Notes: generated by a model from the letters alone, not told the origin. 64,000 bases of DNA from Umezawaea tangerina (GCF_003002815.1 NZ_PVTF01000022.1:88438-152437); one strand, 5' to 3'. Counted from the first letter of the stretch, positions 7,940-16,904 are shown. Made by a program: numbers and translations.

Positions 7940-9286
7940 ATGAGAACACTCCTGGTGGTCCTCTGCGCGATCGGTCTCGCTTGGGGCACAACACTTCCCG
8001 CCTCGGCCGACGGCGCGCAGGACGGCGCCGACGTGCAGGTGGCGCAGACGCTCGGCGCGCGGGAGCTGACCGTGGTCATCCGGCGGGTCGAGCCCGTGCC
8101 GGGTCCGGTGCACGTCGAGGTGGTCACGCACGCGGGCACGCCGGCGGGTGAGCTGGCGCTGCGGCTGAGCCAGGACGGCGCGGTGGTCAGCGAAGCGAAG
8201 GTCGTGCTCGGCGCGACCCCCGGTTTCCACGGCGCGACGCTGCGGGTCAGCGGCCCCGGTCCGTGGGAGCTGGCGGTCGACGACGGCGTGCGGGTCGCGA
8301 CGATCCCGTTCGTGGTGCCCGCGCGGGTGATGTCGCCGTGGCAGAACGCCGCGTACGGCGGGTTCGTGGCCGCGGGTGTGCTCCTGCTGGTGTCGCTGCT
8401 GGTCGCGGTGCGCGGTCACGGCCGCGCGGCGCTCGTGCCCGCGGGCGGGGTGGTCGCGGCGCTGGCCGTGGCGGTCACCGCCGCGCTGCTGTCCGCGAGC
8501 ATCCCGCCGCCCGCCCCGCCGGGCCGCGACCTGGACCCGACCGTGGACAACGTCACCGACCCCTACGCGGCGACGCCACCGTCCACAACGGACTACTCCC
8601 GACCGCCGGTGAACCTGGTGGCCACCAGGGACGGGGACCTCCGGCTGACCATGACCGACGGGTCGACCGGCCGTCCGGTCGACGACCTGCTGGTGCACGA
8701 CAACGCGCTGGTGCACCTCGGGGTCGTGTCGCCGTCGGGCAGGCTGTGGCACCTGCACCCGGTCCGGGTCGGGCCGGGCGACTACCGGGTCGCCCTGGAC
8801 ACCCCGGAGACCGGCCGGTACGCGGTGGCCGCCGAGATCGCCCGGCGCGGCGGCGGCAGGCAGCTGCTGCGGACCACGATCGCCCTCGACGCCACCGGCA
8901 CGTCCGCGCCCGCCACCGAGTCCGTCGAGCTGGTCAGGAAGATCGCCGAGGCGGGGTCGCCGAGCACCATCACCGCCAGGTTCGGCACACCGGACCTCCA
9001 GCCGTGGCTGGGGATGGTCGGCCACATGATCGTCACCGGTCCGGTCACCGGCGAGGTCGCGGACGCGCCGGTGTGGGGGCACGTGCACTCGATGGCACCG
9101 CCGACGCCGGGGCGCCCGGACCGGCCGGACGAGAGCGTCGCGGCGTTCGGGCCGGACGTGCCGTTCACCTACACGTTCCCGCTGCCCGGCCGGTACCTCG
9201 TGTGGGTGCAGGCCGAACGCGGCTACTCGGTGCGCACCGTGCCCGCCGTGGTCGACGTGCCCGCGGCCGAGGGGGCGACCAGGTGA
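7940..9286 (+). CDS. Secreted/membrane-anchored His- and Met-rich protein of a metal-handling-type operon
   Basis: 448 residues. A signal peptide (residues 1-25, LLVVLCAIGLAWGTTLPASA) precedes a beta-rich extracytoplasmic domain, two hydrophobic segments near residues 135-195, and a second extracytoplasmic domain. The latter carries LWHLHPVRV, MVGHMIVTG and VWGHVHSMAPP, close-set His/Met residues suited to copper or another soft metal. The first domain resembles a CopC-like beta sandwich by eye only. ATG 7940 is chosen over an upstream in-frame TTG because it begins the signal peptide. First gene of an operon with coupled overlaps, divergent from the two-component system. Confidence 0.6.
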   Translation: MRTLLVVLCAIGLAWGTTLPASADGAQDGADVQVAQTLGARELTVVIRRVEPVPGPVHVEVVTHAGTPAGELALRLSQDGAVVSEAKVVLGATPGFHGATLRVSGPGPWELAVDDGVRVATIPFVVPARVMSPWQNAAYGGFVAAGVLLLVSLLVAVRGHGRAALVPAGGVVAALAVAVTAALLSASIPPPAPPGRDLDPTVDNVTDPYAATPPSTTDYSRPPVNLVATRDGDLRLTMTDGSTGRPVDDLLVHDNALVHLGVVSPSGRLWHLHPVRVGPGDYRVALDTPETGRYAVAAEIARRGGGRQLLRTTIALDATGTSAPATESVELVRKIAEAGSPSTITARFGTPDLQPWLGMVGHMIVTGPVTGEVADAPVWGHVHSMAPPTPGRPDRPDESVAAFGPDVPFTYTFPLPGRYLVWVQAERGYSVRTVPAVVDVPAAEGATR

Positions 9287-9687
9287 ACCGGAACGCGATC
9301 TTCGGGGCGGCCGCGCTGGTGGCGCTGGCCGCCGTGCTGGCGGTGGCCTTCTGGCCCGCCGCCGACGTCCCGGCCACCGCCAAGGCCTCCACCGCGCGGT
9401 ACACCGTCCGGCTCTCGGTGGACGACCCGCGCAGCGGCCCGAACTCCATCGGGCTGGAGGTCACCGACCCGGACGGCGGACCCGCGGCCCCGCAGGAGGT
9501 CACCGTCGAACCGGTGATGCCGCAGATGGGCCACGCCTACCCGCCCGTCACGGCCACGGCCGAGGGGCCGGGCCGGTTCCGCGCCGCCGCCACCGACCTG
9601 CCGATGGCCGGGGCGTGGCAGATCACCGTCTCGCTGCGCGACGCGGGCGGTGTCGACCAAGTCGTCCTACCGCTGCTGGTGAAGTGA
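9283..9687 (+). CDS. FixH/YtkA-like membrane-anchored domain protein
   Basis: 134 residues from GTG 9283, which overlaps the previous stop by four bases. A signal anchor (residues 4-22) is followed by a beta sandwich of the YtkA/FixH type: YTVRLSVDDPRSGPNSIGLEVTD, then VEPVMPQMGHAYPP, RFRAA and DLPMAGAWQITVSLRD. Met/His in PVMPQMGHAYPP could bind metal. The family commonly sits beside copper or cytochrome assembly genes. Likely a partner of the preceding protein outside the membrane. Confidence 0.7.
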   Translation: MNRNAIFGAAALVALAAVLAVAFWPAADVPATAKASTARYTVRLSVDDPRSGPNSIGLEVTDPDGGPAAPQEVTVEPVMPQMGHAYPPVTATAEGPGRFRAAATDLPMAGAWQITVSLRDAGGVDQVVLPLLVK

Positions 9688-9701
9688 CAATGGGGAGAGA
9701 G

Positions 9702-10853
9702 ATGGATCTGACAGCTCCGGGGGCCACCGCGGCCACCCGAGTGGAACCCGCCAAGACCAGGACCGCGCGCCGCGGCGTGCCCGCGGCGGCCTTCGTGCTC
9801 GGCGGCACGGTGCTCTCGCTGGTCGGGCTGACCTGGGACGTCCAGTGGCACAACGACGTCGGCCCGGACACGTTCTTCACGCTGCCGCACCTGCTGCTGT
9901 ACTCCGGCAGCGCGTTCTCCGGCCTGGCGAGCCTGTTCGTCGTGCTCGCGACGACCGCCGCCGAACGCGCGGGACGCCCGGTGGACCCGCTCGTCGGCGG
10001 TCGGGCGGTCGGCGTGTTCGGCCGCACGTTCGCGGCACCGGTCGGCTACCTGGTCTCCGGCATCGGCGCGGCGTCGTTCCTGCTCTACGGCCTGTGGGAC
10101 CAGTGGTGGCACAGCCTGTACGGGTTCGACGCGGTCATCTCGTCGCCGCCGCACATCGGGCTGCTGCTGTCGATCACGATCACGATGGTCGGCACCGTCA
10201 TGGTGTTCGCCACGGTCCGCGCGCGGCGCTGGGGCGCGGGCTGGACGCTGGTCGCCTTGGCGGTCCTGCTCGTGTTCAGCATGGTCACCACGCTCGGCCT
10301 GCAGCAGGTGAACGGCGGCGCCGTCGACGCGGTCACGGTCGGCGGGGCGTTCGTGGGCGTGCTGTTCGTGGTCATGGGCGCCCGCGTGCTCGACCGACCG
10401 GGCGGCGCCCTGGGCGTCACCGTCGTGGTGGCGCTGGTCCAGGCCGTGTTCTGGTGGTTCTCGCCGTGGGCCTCGCGGGTCTACGCGGAGGCCATCGGAC
10501 TGCCGATGCGCGACAAGGTCTCGCTCGCGCCCTCGTTGCCCTCGCTGATCCCGATGTGCCTGCTCGCGGTGGGCGTGCTGGTCGAGGTGGTGTTCCTCGT
10601 CGCCCGGCGCGGCGGCCGGTCGCCGAAGCTGTTCGGCCTCCTCGCCGGTGGTGCCGGCGGCCTGCTGGTGGCCGCGCTGGCACCCGTCCAACGCGGGTGG
10701 CTCTACTCGATCGGCCTCCCCCCGGTGTCCGGTGTGGTCGCCACGGCGGTCGCGGGCGCGGTCTTCGGCGCGGTGGCGGGCTTCCTCGGCATGCGGTTCG
10801 GCGGGATGCTGCGGCACCTCGCCCCGGTTCAGGACAGGGCGGTGGCGGCATGA
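9702..10853 (+). CDS. Polytopic integral membrane protein
   Basis: 383 residues with about ten hydrophobic segments and short loops. ATG 9702 is preferred to 9690 because GGGGAG lies four bases before it. Conserved-looking features are WDVQWHNDVG after the first helix, FFTLPHLLLYSG, and DQWWHSLYGFDAVISSPPHIG: several His and Trp residues at membrane faces, as in metal or haem membrane proteins. I do not recognise a named family. It follows the FixH/YtkA-like gene by 14 bp and overlaps the next gene by four bases, so the four genes probably build one complex. Confidence 0.65.
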   Translation: MDLTAPGATAATRVEPAKTRTARRGVPAAAFVLGGTVLSLVGLTWDVQWHNDVGPDTFFTLPHLLLYSGSAFSGLASLFVVLATTAAERAGRPVDPLVGGRAVGVFGRTFAAPVGYLVSGIGAASFLLYGLWDQWWHSLYGFDAVISSPPHIGLLLSITITMVGTVMVFATVRARRWGAGWTLVALAVLLVFSMVTTLGLQQVNGGAVDAVTVGGAFVGVLFVVMGARVLDRPGGALGVTVVVALVQAVFWWFSPWASRVYAEAIGLPMRDKVSLAPSLPSLIPMCLLAVGVLVEVVFLVARRGGRSPKLFGLLAGGAGGLLVAALAPVQRGWLYSIGLPPVSGVVATAVAGAVFGAVAGFLGMRFGGMLRHLAPVQDRAVAA

Positions 10854-11371
10854 GGAAGACCGTGGTGGCGTTGCTGGGGGTGGTCGGGCTGCTGCTCGGC
10901 ACGTCCGGGACCGCGCTGGCCTACGAGCCGGTGAACGTCGTGCACACCGAGCAGGTGCAGGTCGGCCCGTACGCGCTGACCGTCGGGTTCAGCACGTGGC
11001 CGGTGAAGGCGCTGCAGTCGCTGGACTTCACCTTCGTCCCCGAGGGCGGGATCGAGGGCAGGACCGGCACGCTCGCGCAGGGCAAGCCCGGATCGCAGGT
11101 CCGGAAGATCAACCCGCTCGTCCGGCACCCGCGCAAGCTGGAGGTGTGGGGCCTCGACGTCAAGTCGCTGTCCGTGCCGGGCGACTGGAGGTTCGAGTTC
11201 ACGATCGACGGGGCCGACGGGCCGGGCTCGGGTGTGCTGGTGCTGCCGGTCCACGAGCAGCCCGGTCCCCCGATGGGGTTGAGCTGGGCGATCAGCTCGC
11301 TGCCGCTGTTCGGGCTGGTGGCGCTCGTCGTGGTCGCGTGGCGACGCACACGTGAGGACACCTCGGTTTAG
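10850..11371 (+). CDS. Secreted single-pass beta protein, last gene of the metal-type operon
   Basis: 173 residues. A signal peptide (1-25, ending GTALA) is followed by a beta-rich domain (YALTVGFSTWPVKALQSLDFTFVP and WRFEFTIDG) and a C-terminal membrane helix (SLPLFGLVALVVVAW) with positive residues behind it. The start ATG overlaps the previous stop (ATGA). Topology suggests an extracytoplasmic domain tethered to the outer face of the membrane, working with the polytopic protein. No family recognised with certainty. Confidence 0.6.
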   Translation: MRKTVVALLGVVGLLLGTSGTALAYEPVNVVHTEQVQVGPYALTVGFSTWPVKALQSLDFTFVPEGGIEGRTGTLAQGKPGSQVRKINPLVRHPRKLEVWGLDVKSLSVPGDWRFEFTIDGADGPGSGVLVLPVHEQPGPPMGLSWAISSLPLFGLVALVVVAWRRTREDTSV

Positions 11372-11379
11372 TGCTGGGC

Positions 11380-11436
11380 GGCCTCCTGGGGAACACTGGT
11401 GGGGTCACCCCGACCGGCAGACAACCCCAGGAGGCC
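11380..11436 (+). promoter_or_regulatory. Inverted repeat that pairs with the GH3 Shine-Dalgarno
   Basis: GGCCTCCTGGGG at 11380-11391 is perfectly complementary to CCCCAGGAGGCC at 11425-11436. The right arm contains the AGGAGG ribosome site of the GH3 gene (GTG 11444, spacing nine). In RNA the 12-bp helix would hide that site, and it could also act as a terminator for the preceding operon. The 33-base loop contains a smaller GGGGTCACCCC hairpin. Confidence 0.5.
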
Positions 11437-11443
11437 ACCACTC

Positions 11444-12595
11444 GTGCGACGCCGGAGCATTGCGACGACGCTGGCCGCACTGGCCCTGGGCGCGATGCTC
11501 GCCGCCACGTTCCACCAGGAGGTGGCGCCGAAGCTCGGCATACCGGACATCGCCGCACCCCCCGCGGCCGGACCGGGTGGCACGCCGCAGGCCGCCGTGC
11601 CCACGGACCCGTGCTCGCCCGCCATCGCGGGACTCACGCCCCGGCAGCAGCTCGCCCAGCTCATCCAGGTCGGGGTGAAGCCGGAGAACGCCGACGACGC
11701 GCTGGCGGTGGTGAACGCCGAGCAGGTCGGCGGCATCTTCATCGGCGGTGACGCGCCCGGTCTGCTGACCGGTGGCGCGCTCGCGCTGGTCAGGGCCGCG
11801 TCCAAGCTCCCCATCACGGTCTCGGTCGACGACGAGGGCGGCCGGGTGCAGCGGATCGACGAGCTGGAGGGCAACCTGCCCAGCGCCCGCGCGCTGGTCG
11901 CCGCGAACACCCCCGAGCAGGTGCGCGAGCTGGCCAAGACGCGCGGCGCCCAGCTGCGCGCCAGGGGCGTGACGATGGACCTCGCGCCGGTCGTGGACAC
12001 CAGCTCGCAGCCCGACGACACGGTCATCGGCGACCGCTCGTGGAGCGACGACCCGGTCGTGGCCCGCAAGTACGCCGAGGCGTTCGCCGCCGGGCTGCGC
12101 GACTCGGGCGTCCAGGCCGTGCTCAAGCACTTCCCCGGTCACGGCGGTGCCAGCGGCGACTCCCACCAGGGGCTCGTCACCACCGCCCCGCTGGCCGCCC
12201 TCAAGGCCAAGGACCTGATCCCCTACCAGGACATCAAGACCTACGGCAAGGTCGCCGTGATGGTCGGCCACCTCGACGTGCCCGACCTCACCGCCGGCCA
12301 GCCCGCCACCCTGAGCCCGGCCGCCTACCAGCTGCTGCGCAAGGACTACGCGTTCGACGGCCTGGTGATGACCGACGACCTGGGCGCGATGAAGGCCGTG
12401 ACGAACCTGGTCGACCTGCCCGAGGCCGTGCGGACCGCGCTGGCCGCGGGCGCCGACGTGGCGCTGTGGTCGACCGGCGGCCGGGTCGGCGAGGTGCTCG
12501 ACGGGCTGGAGAAGGCCGTGGCCGACGGCGGGCTGCCCAAGGACCGGGTGGCGGAGGCGCTGCACCGCGTGCTGCGTTCCAAGGGCCTGTGCTGA
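11444..12595 (+). CDS. Glycoside hydrolase family 3, NagZ-like beta-N-acetylglucosaminidase
   Basis: 383 residues from GTG 11444 with AGGAGG upstream. A signal anchor (IATTLAALALGAMLAATF) is followed by a single TIM-barrel GH3 domain: TPRQQLAQLIQVGV, VSVDDEGGRVQRI, the substrate loop VLKHFPGHGGASGDSHQ with the KH(F)PGHG motif, and the nucleophile Asp in GLVMTDDLGAM. The His between barrel and loop that serves as acid/base in NagZ-type enzymes is present in GHGGASGDSH. It probably trims peptidoglycan-derived GlcNAc outside the cell. Overlaps the next gene by seven bases. Confidence 0.88.
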   Translation: MRRRSIATTLAALALGAMLAATFHQEVAPKLGIPDIAAPPAAGPGGTPQAAVPTDPCSPAIAGLTPRQQLAQLIQVGVKPENADDALAVVNAEQVGGIFIGGDAPGLLTGGALALVRAASKLPITVSVDDEGGRVQRIDELEGNLPSARALVAANTPEQVRELAKTRGAQLRARGVTMDLAPVVDTSSQPDDTVIGDRSWSDDPVVARKYAEAFAAGLRDSGVQAVLKHFPGHGGASGDSHQGLVTTAPLAALKAKDLIPYQDIKTYGKVAVMVGHLDVPDLTAGQPATLSPAAYQLLRKDYAFDGLVMTDDLGAMKAVTNLVDLPEAVRTALAAGADVALWSTGGRVGEVLDGLEKAVADGGLPKDRVAEALHRVLRSKGLC

Positions 12596-13596
12596 CCCGG
12601 TCGCGACGCCACGCGGCGGTCTCGGCCGCGTTGTCGGCCCTCAACGACGACGGGCTCACCGACCTGCTGGTGGGCGCGACACCGCTGGGGACCGGCATCG
12701 GTGGCACGGCGCTGGCGCTGGACGTGGCGGGCGCGCGGGTGTTCGTGAAGAAGGTGCCGCTGACCGAGCGGGAGCTGCGGCCGGAGAACGTCCGGTCCAC
12801 CGCGGACCTGTTCGGGCTGCCCGCGTTCTTCCAGTACGGCATCGGGTCGGCCGGGTTCGGCGCCTGGCGGGAGCTGGCCGCGCACACCACGACCACCGGG
12901 TGGGTGCTGGCGGGCGACTACCACGGGTTCCCGCTGATGCACCACTGGCGGGTGCTGCCGGGGGCGTCGCCGACCCCCGACGAGCACGACGACCTGGAGC
13001 GCGTGGTCGGGTACTGGGGCGGTTCGGCGGGCGTGCGGGACCGGTTCGAGGCGCTGCGCCGGTCGCCCGCGCAGCTCGTGCTGTTCCTGGAGTTCCTGCC
13101 CCGGACCGTGCACCAGTGGCTGCTCGACCGGATCGCCGACGGCGGCGAGGTGCTGGACGCGGCGCTGGGGATGGTGCACCGCGAGCTGCTGGCGGGCACG
13201 CGGTTCATGGCCTCGCGCGGCCTGCTGCACTTCGACGCGCACTTCGACAACGTCATGACCGACGGCGAACGGCTGTACTTCGCCGACTTCGGCCTCACCA
13301 CGAGCTCGGGCTTCGCGCTGTCGCCCGCGGAGGAGGAGTTCTTCGCGGCGCACCGCGACTACGACCGCTGCTACACCGCCGCCCACTTCCACGGCTGGTT
13401 CGGCCGGAACTTCACCGACCTGCCGGACTCGGCCGCGTCGCTGGTCGAGCACTACGCGCCGATCGCCGAGGTGCTGGACCCGTTCTTCCGCGAGCTGCAC
13501 CGGCACGACCGGACCACCCCGTACCCGACCGCCGAGCTGGACCGGGTGCTGGCCGGGTTGCCCCCGTGGCGCGGTGCGGGGAAGGTGGGCCGATGA
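12589..13596 (+). CDS. Kinase-fold (APH/protein-kinase-like) protein
   Basis: 335 residues from GTG 12589, inside the GH3 tail. Kinase-like elements appear in order: lysine strand ARVFVKKVPLTE, hinge-like LVLFLEFLPRTVHQWL, a catalytic loop GLLHFDAHFDNVMTD (HxDxxxxN) and the metal motif LYFADFGLTTS (DFG). The glycine loop is loose (GATPLGTGIGGTALAL). All catalytic residues seem present, so small-molecule or protein phosphorylation is plausible; the substrate is unknown. It sits in an overlapping run with GH3 and a LigD-type polymerase, without an obvious functional link. Confidence 0.65.
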   Translation: MLTRSRRHAAVSAALSALNDDGLTDLLVGATPLGTGIGGTALALDVAGARVFVKKVPLTERELRPENVRSTADLFGLPAFFQYGIGSAGFGAWRELAAHTTTTGWVLAGDYHGFPLMHHWRVLPGASPTPDEHDDLERVVGYWGGSAGVRDRFEALRRSPAQLVLFLEFLPRTVHQWLLDRIADGGEVLDAALGMVHRELLAGTRFMASRGLLHFDAHFDNVMTDGERLYFADFGLTTSSGFALSPAEEEFFAAHRDYDRCYTAAHFHGWFGRNFTDLPDSAASLVEHYAPIAEVLDPFFRELHRHDRTTPYPTAELDRVLAGLPPWRGAGKVGR

Positions 13597-14543
13597 GCGC
13601 TGCGGAGGAGCGGGACGGGGTGTCGCTGACGAACCTCGACCAGCCGCTGTTCGACGGGTCCGGGGCGACGAAGCGCGACCTCGTCGACTACCTGGACGCG
13701 GTGCGGGACAAGATCGTCCCCGTGCTGCGCGACCGGCCGCTGTCGGTGATGCGGGTGCGGCCCGGACAGGCGCCGTTCATGCAGAAGAACCTGCCGAAGT
13801 ACACGCCGGAGTGGGTGCCGAGGCTGCCGATCTGGGCCGAGGCCTCGAAGCGGGAGATCTCCTACGGGCTGTGCGACGACCGCCGGACGCTGCTGTGGTT
13901 CGCGAACCAGCGCGCGGTCGAGTACCACCCGACGCTCTACCCGCGCGACCGGTGGGACCACCCGACCCACCTCGTGCTCGACCTCGACCCGCCGGAGGAC
14001 AACGCCTTCCCGCTGGCCGTCGAGGCCGCCCACCTGGTCCGCCGCGCGCTCGCCGACGAGGGTCTCGCGGGTGCGGTGAAGACCAGCGGCGCCAAGGGTG
14101 TGCACGTGTTCGTGCCGATCGAGGACACCCCGGCGGACGACGTCGCCGCCGCGACCCGTGCGATCGCGGCCCGCGCCGAACGCCTCGGTCCGGAGGTGGC
14201 GACGTCGGCGTTCATCGTGGAGGACCGCGGCGGCAAGGTGTACCTGGACTCCACCCGCGCGGGCGGCGCCACCGTGGCCGCCGCGTACAGCCCGCGGCTG
14301 CGGCCGGGGACGCCGGTGTCGTTCCCGGTGACGTGGGACGAGCTCGACCGGGTGTCGCCCGCCGACTTCACCCTGCGCACGGCCGCGGAACTGCTCGGCG
14401 ACCGCGACCCGTGGGCCGAGTCGATGCCCGCGCCGCAGAAGCTGGGCGCGGACCTGATCGCCGAGGGCCACACGATCCCGGTCGCCCGCGTGCAGGCGAT
14501 GCACGAGGGCAAGCGGCGGGCTCGCGCCAAGCGCGGCGAGTAG
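13593..14543 (+). CDS. LigD-type polymerase/primase domain protein (stand-alone)
   Basis: 316 residues, start overlapping the previous stop (ATGA). It has the archaeo-eukaryotic primase-polymerase fold of LigD PolDom: SVMRVRPGQAPFMQKNLPKY, then HLVLDLDPPEDNAFP with the two metal-binding aspartates, TSGAKGVHVFVPI with the nucleotide-binding Ser/His, and KVYLDSTRAGGATVAAAYSPR with the third acidic residue. No ligase or nuclease domain and no Ku gene are nearby. Such proteins act in end joining and gap filling. A divergent paralogue lies at 18995. Confidence 0.9.
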   Translation: MSAAEERDGVSLTNLDQPLFDGSGATKRDLVDYLDAVRDKIVPVLRDRPLSVMRVRPGQAPFMQKNLPKYTPEWVPRLPIWAEASKREISYGLCDDRRTLLWFANQRAVEYHPTLYPRDRWDHPTHLVLDLDPPEDNAFPLAVEAAHLVRRALADEGLAGAVKTSGAKGVHVFVPIEDTPADDVAAATRAIAARAERLGPEVATSAFIVEDRGGKVYLDSTRAGGATVAAAYSPRLRPGTPVSFPVTWDELDRVSPADFTLRTAAELLGDRDPWAESMPAPQKLGADLIAEGHTIPVARVQAMHEGKRRARAKRGE

Positions 14544-15587
14544 TCAGCCGCCCCTGGCCCGGCGGGCCTTCCGGCAGACCTCCGCGCGGAACCGGAGGTG
14601 GGCCAGCCTGGGCGACTCGTGGGCGTCCCACGGCGGGCACAGCACGTTCGGCCCGAGTCGCCGCAGCTGCTCGACCGCCTCGGCGTGGCGCCCGGTGGCG
14701 GCCAGCGCGACCGCGGCGGGACCGGGGGCGGCCCCGGTCGCCAGCACCCGGTCCAGCGCTCGGCGCACGGGGTCGGACCGCCACACCGCCGGATCGTCGT
14801 GGGCCACCTCCAGCGCCGCCAGCAGCGGCAGGTGCGCCAACGACGGCGCGGACCCCGCGGCCGCCGACGCGAACAGGAGCACCAGCTCGTCCGATCCCCG
14901 CCACTTGGCGCACCAGTACTGCAACGCCCGCTCGTGCCCCGTGACGTGGTGCGGGTCGCGGGCCACCAGCTCGTCCCACAGCGCCCCGAACCGCCCGTGG
15001 TCGTACCCCAGGGCCGTGGCCGCGGTGATCCGGGTGGCCCACGGCGTCGGGTCGGCGGGCAGCAGCCGCGCCGCCTCCTTGGCCGCGGTCTCGGCCAGCG
15101 CGATCACCCGGTGGAAGCCGTCGAACTGCCCCCGCGTCGTGGCGGCCGCGCGGGCGGGTCCCCTGATCTGCCAGGCCAGTCGCGCCAACGACTCGGCGTG
15201 CACGACCGCGGCGTCACCGTCATCGGGCCTGGCCTCGCGCCACGCCGTGAGCCACCCGTCGTCGTCCGCGGCGAGCCGCGCCAGCTCGTCCACGACGGCG
15301 GCGCGGCGCCCCCACTCCCCCCGCGCGGCACCGACCAGCCCGGCCGCCGGTGACCAGCGCCCCTCCTGCGCGGCCCGCACCGCGTCGGCGACCTCCGGGG
15401 CGACCACCCGGTCCGCCGTGATCCCGGCGTCCGGCGGCAGGCCCCAGCGGGTGGCGTCGAACCCCGGCGCGAGCTTGGCCATCACGACCTCGTCCGGCAG
15501 GTCGTCGACGCCGACGCCGAGGCGGTCCGCCGCCCGCCGCAACGCCGCTGTCCGGATGAGGGTCCTCGACGTGCCGAGGATGGACAT
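14544..15587 (-). CDS. Hypothetical alpha-helical (TPR-like) protein
   Basis: 347 residues, alanine- and arginine-rich and helical throughout, with no signal peptide. Short helix pairs such as PTPWATRITAATALGYDHGRFGALWDELVARDPHHVTGHERALQYWCAKW resemble degenerate tetratricopeptide repeats, with another at the C-terminus (AVALAATGRHAEAVEQLRRLGP). I do not recognise a family. It ends one base from the LigD-type gene (convergent) and follows the M48-like gene in the same direction with a 15-bp gap, so those two may form an operon. Confidence 0.6.
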   Translation of the reverse strand: MSILGTSRTLIRTAALRRAADRLGVGVDDLPDEVVMAKLAPGFDATRWGLPPDAGITADRVVAPEVADAVRAAQEGRWSPAAGLVGAARGEWGRRAAVVDELARLAADDDGWLTAWREARPDDGDAAVVHAESLARLAWQIRGPARAAATTRGQFDGFHRVIALAETAAKEAARLLPADPTPWATRITAATALGYDHGRFGALWDELVARDPHHVTGHERALQYWCAKWRGSDELVLLFASAAAGSAPSLAHLPLLAALEVAHDDPAVWRSDPVRRALDRVLATGAAPGPAAVALAATGRHAEAVEQLRRLGPNVLCPPWDAHESPRLAHLRFRAEVCRKARRARGG

Positions 15588-15602
15588 CGTCGCGTTCGCT
15601 CC

Positions 15603-16904
15603 TCAGTGGACTTCGGGTCGGTAGTCGGGCGCGACCCCCGCGTCGGCCAGCGCGGCGCGCAACGCGCCGGTGTCGCCCCGGTCGGCGGTGGCGGCGGCGA
15701 GCAGGTCGTCCAGCCCGTCGCCGTGCGGAGGGCGGACGACCAGGCTCCGCAGCCCGGACCAGGACAGCTGCCACCTGGCCAGCCCGTGGTCGGCCAGCGC
15801 CAGCCCCACCAGCGCCGCCAGGTCCGCCCGCACGGGTCCGCGGACGCACTCGCGGAGGGCGCGGGGACCCGCGTGCCGGTCACCGGGCCGGGCGTCGGGT
15901 GGGCCGAGCTCGGCGATCCGGCCCGCGTCGAGCGCGTCGAGCACCGCGCCGAGCGTGCCCTCGCGTGCCATCACGGCGCCCGCGGCGTCGAGCAGCCGCG
16001 CGGTGGCCAGGACCGCGGCGTGGCGCCCGGCGACGTGGCCGAGGGTCAGCCAGTCGACCCGCGTCTTGGTGTCCGCCTCGTCGACCATGGTGAGCCGCAC
16101 CGCCTCGTCTAGCAGGGTCCGCGGGTCGACCAGCAGGTCCGTGCACGAGTCGGCGGACTCCGAGTGCTCCGCCCAGAACAGCGCGAACCCCTCGACGCAG
16201 GAGGTCGGCAGGTAGCCCGCGGCCCAGCCGGGGGTCAGGTGGTCGTCGACGAACTCCCGCCAGGCCCGCTCGACCCACGCCAGGTCCGCCCCGCCGGAGG
16301 GCCGGTCGTGGCGCAGGCACAGCGGCCGGACCAGCGCGAGGTAGGCCGCGGCGCAGAGCCGGAACACGTACCACCGGCGGGTGCGCGGGTGCGCCAGCAC
16401 GCGCACCAGCAGGTCGCGGCCGACCAGGGCGGTGTCGCGCGGGGCGAGCACGCGCGCCAGCACACGGGCGAGGCGTTCCTCGCCCAGGCACAGGAACAGC
16501 GGGGCGCCGACGTGCAGCTCGCGGCGGGTCACCCGCAGACCGGGCAGCCCGGCGCGGTGGGAGACACCGGCGGAGGCGGAGGCCAGGACGCGGATGCCGT
16601 CCGGCGGCGCGGCCCCGACCCGTTCGCACACCTGGTGCACCAGTCCCCACAGCCCCGGCTGCTCCCGCGGCGCGACCGGGACGCCCGGCACCTCCTCGAA
16701 GGCGAGCCGGTCGAGCAGGCGGGGGCGGCGGGCCAGCAGCACGAGCAGCGGCAGGACCGGGACGCACACGCCGATCCCGGCCCACGGCGACGATCCGAAC
16801 GCGAGCACGACCAGCACCACGAGCGCGGTCGCGACCACCGGCAGCAGGACGGAGTACGCGCGGAGCACCGCGACCGCCAAGGCGGCGCGCACGGTTGTGG
16901 ACAC
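15603..16904 (-). CDS. M48-like membrane protein lacking the HExxH zinc motif
   Basis: 433 residues from GTG 16904. Two N-terminal membrane helices and the segment REQPGLWGLVHQVCERVGAAPPDGIRV match the start of actinobacterial M48 (HtpX-like) proteases. The strand LHVGAPLFLCLGEERLARVLARVLA aligns with the family's active-site helix, where HExxH should be, but reads ARVLA. Thus it is probably a catalytically dead homologue. The C-terminal half is helical with no known domain. Likely co-transcribed with the helical protein downstream; role unknown. Confidence 0.6.
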   Translation of the reverse strand: MSTTVRAALAVAVLRAYSVLLPVVATALVVLVVLAFGSSPWAGIGVCVPVLPLLVLLARRPRLLDRLAFEEVPGVPVAPREQPGLWGLVHQVCERVGAAPPDGIRVLASASAGVSHRAGLPGLRVTRRELHVGAPLFLCLGEERLARVLARVLAPRDTALVGRDLLVRVLAHPRTRRWYVFRLCAAAYLALVRPLCLRHDRPSGGADLAWVERAWREFVDDHLTPGWAAGYLPTSCVEGFALFWAEHSESADSCTDLLVDPRTLLDEAVRLTMVDEADTKTRVDWLTLGHVAGRHAAVLATARLLDAAGAVMAREGTLGAVLDALDAGRIAELGPPDARPGDRHAGPRALRECVRGPVRADLAALVGLALADHGLARWQLSWSGLRSLVVRPPHGDGLDDLLAAATADRGDTGALRAALADAGVAPDYRPEVH

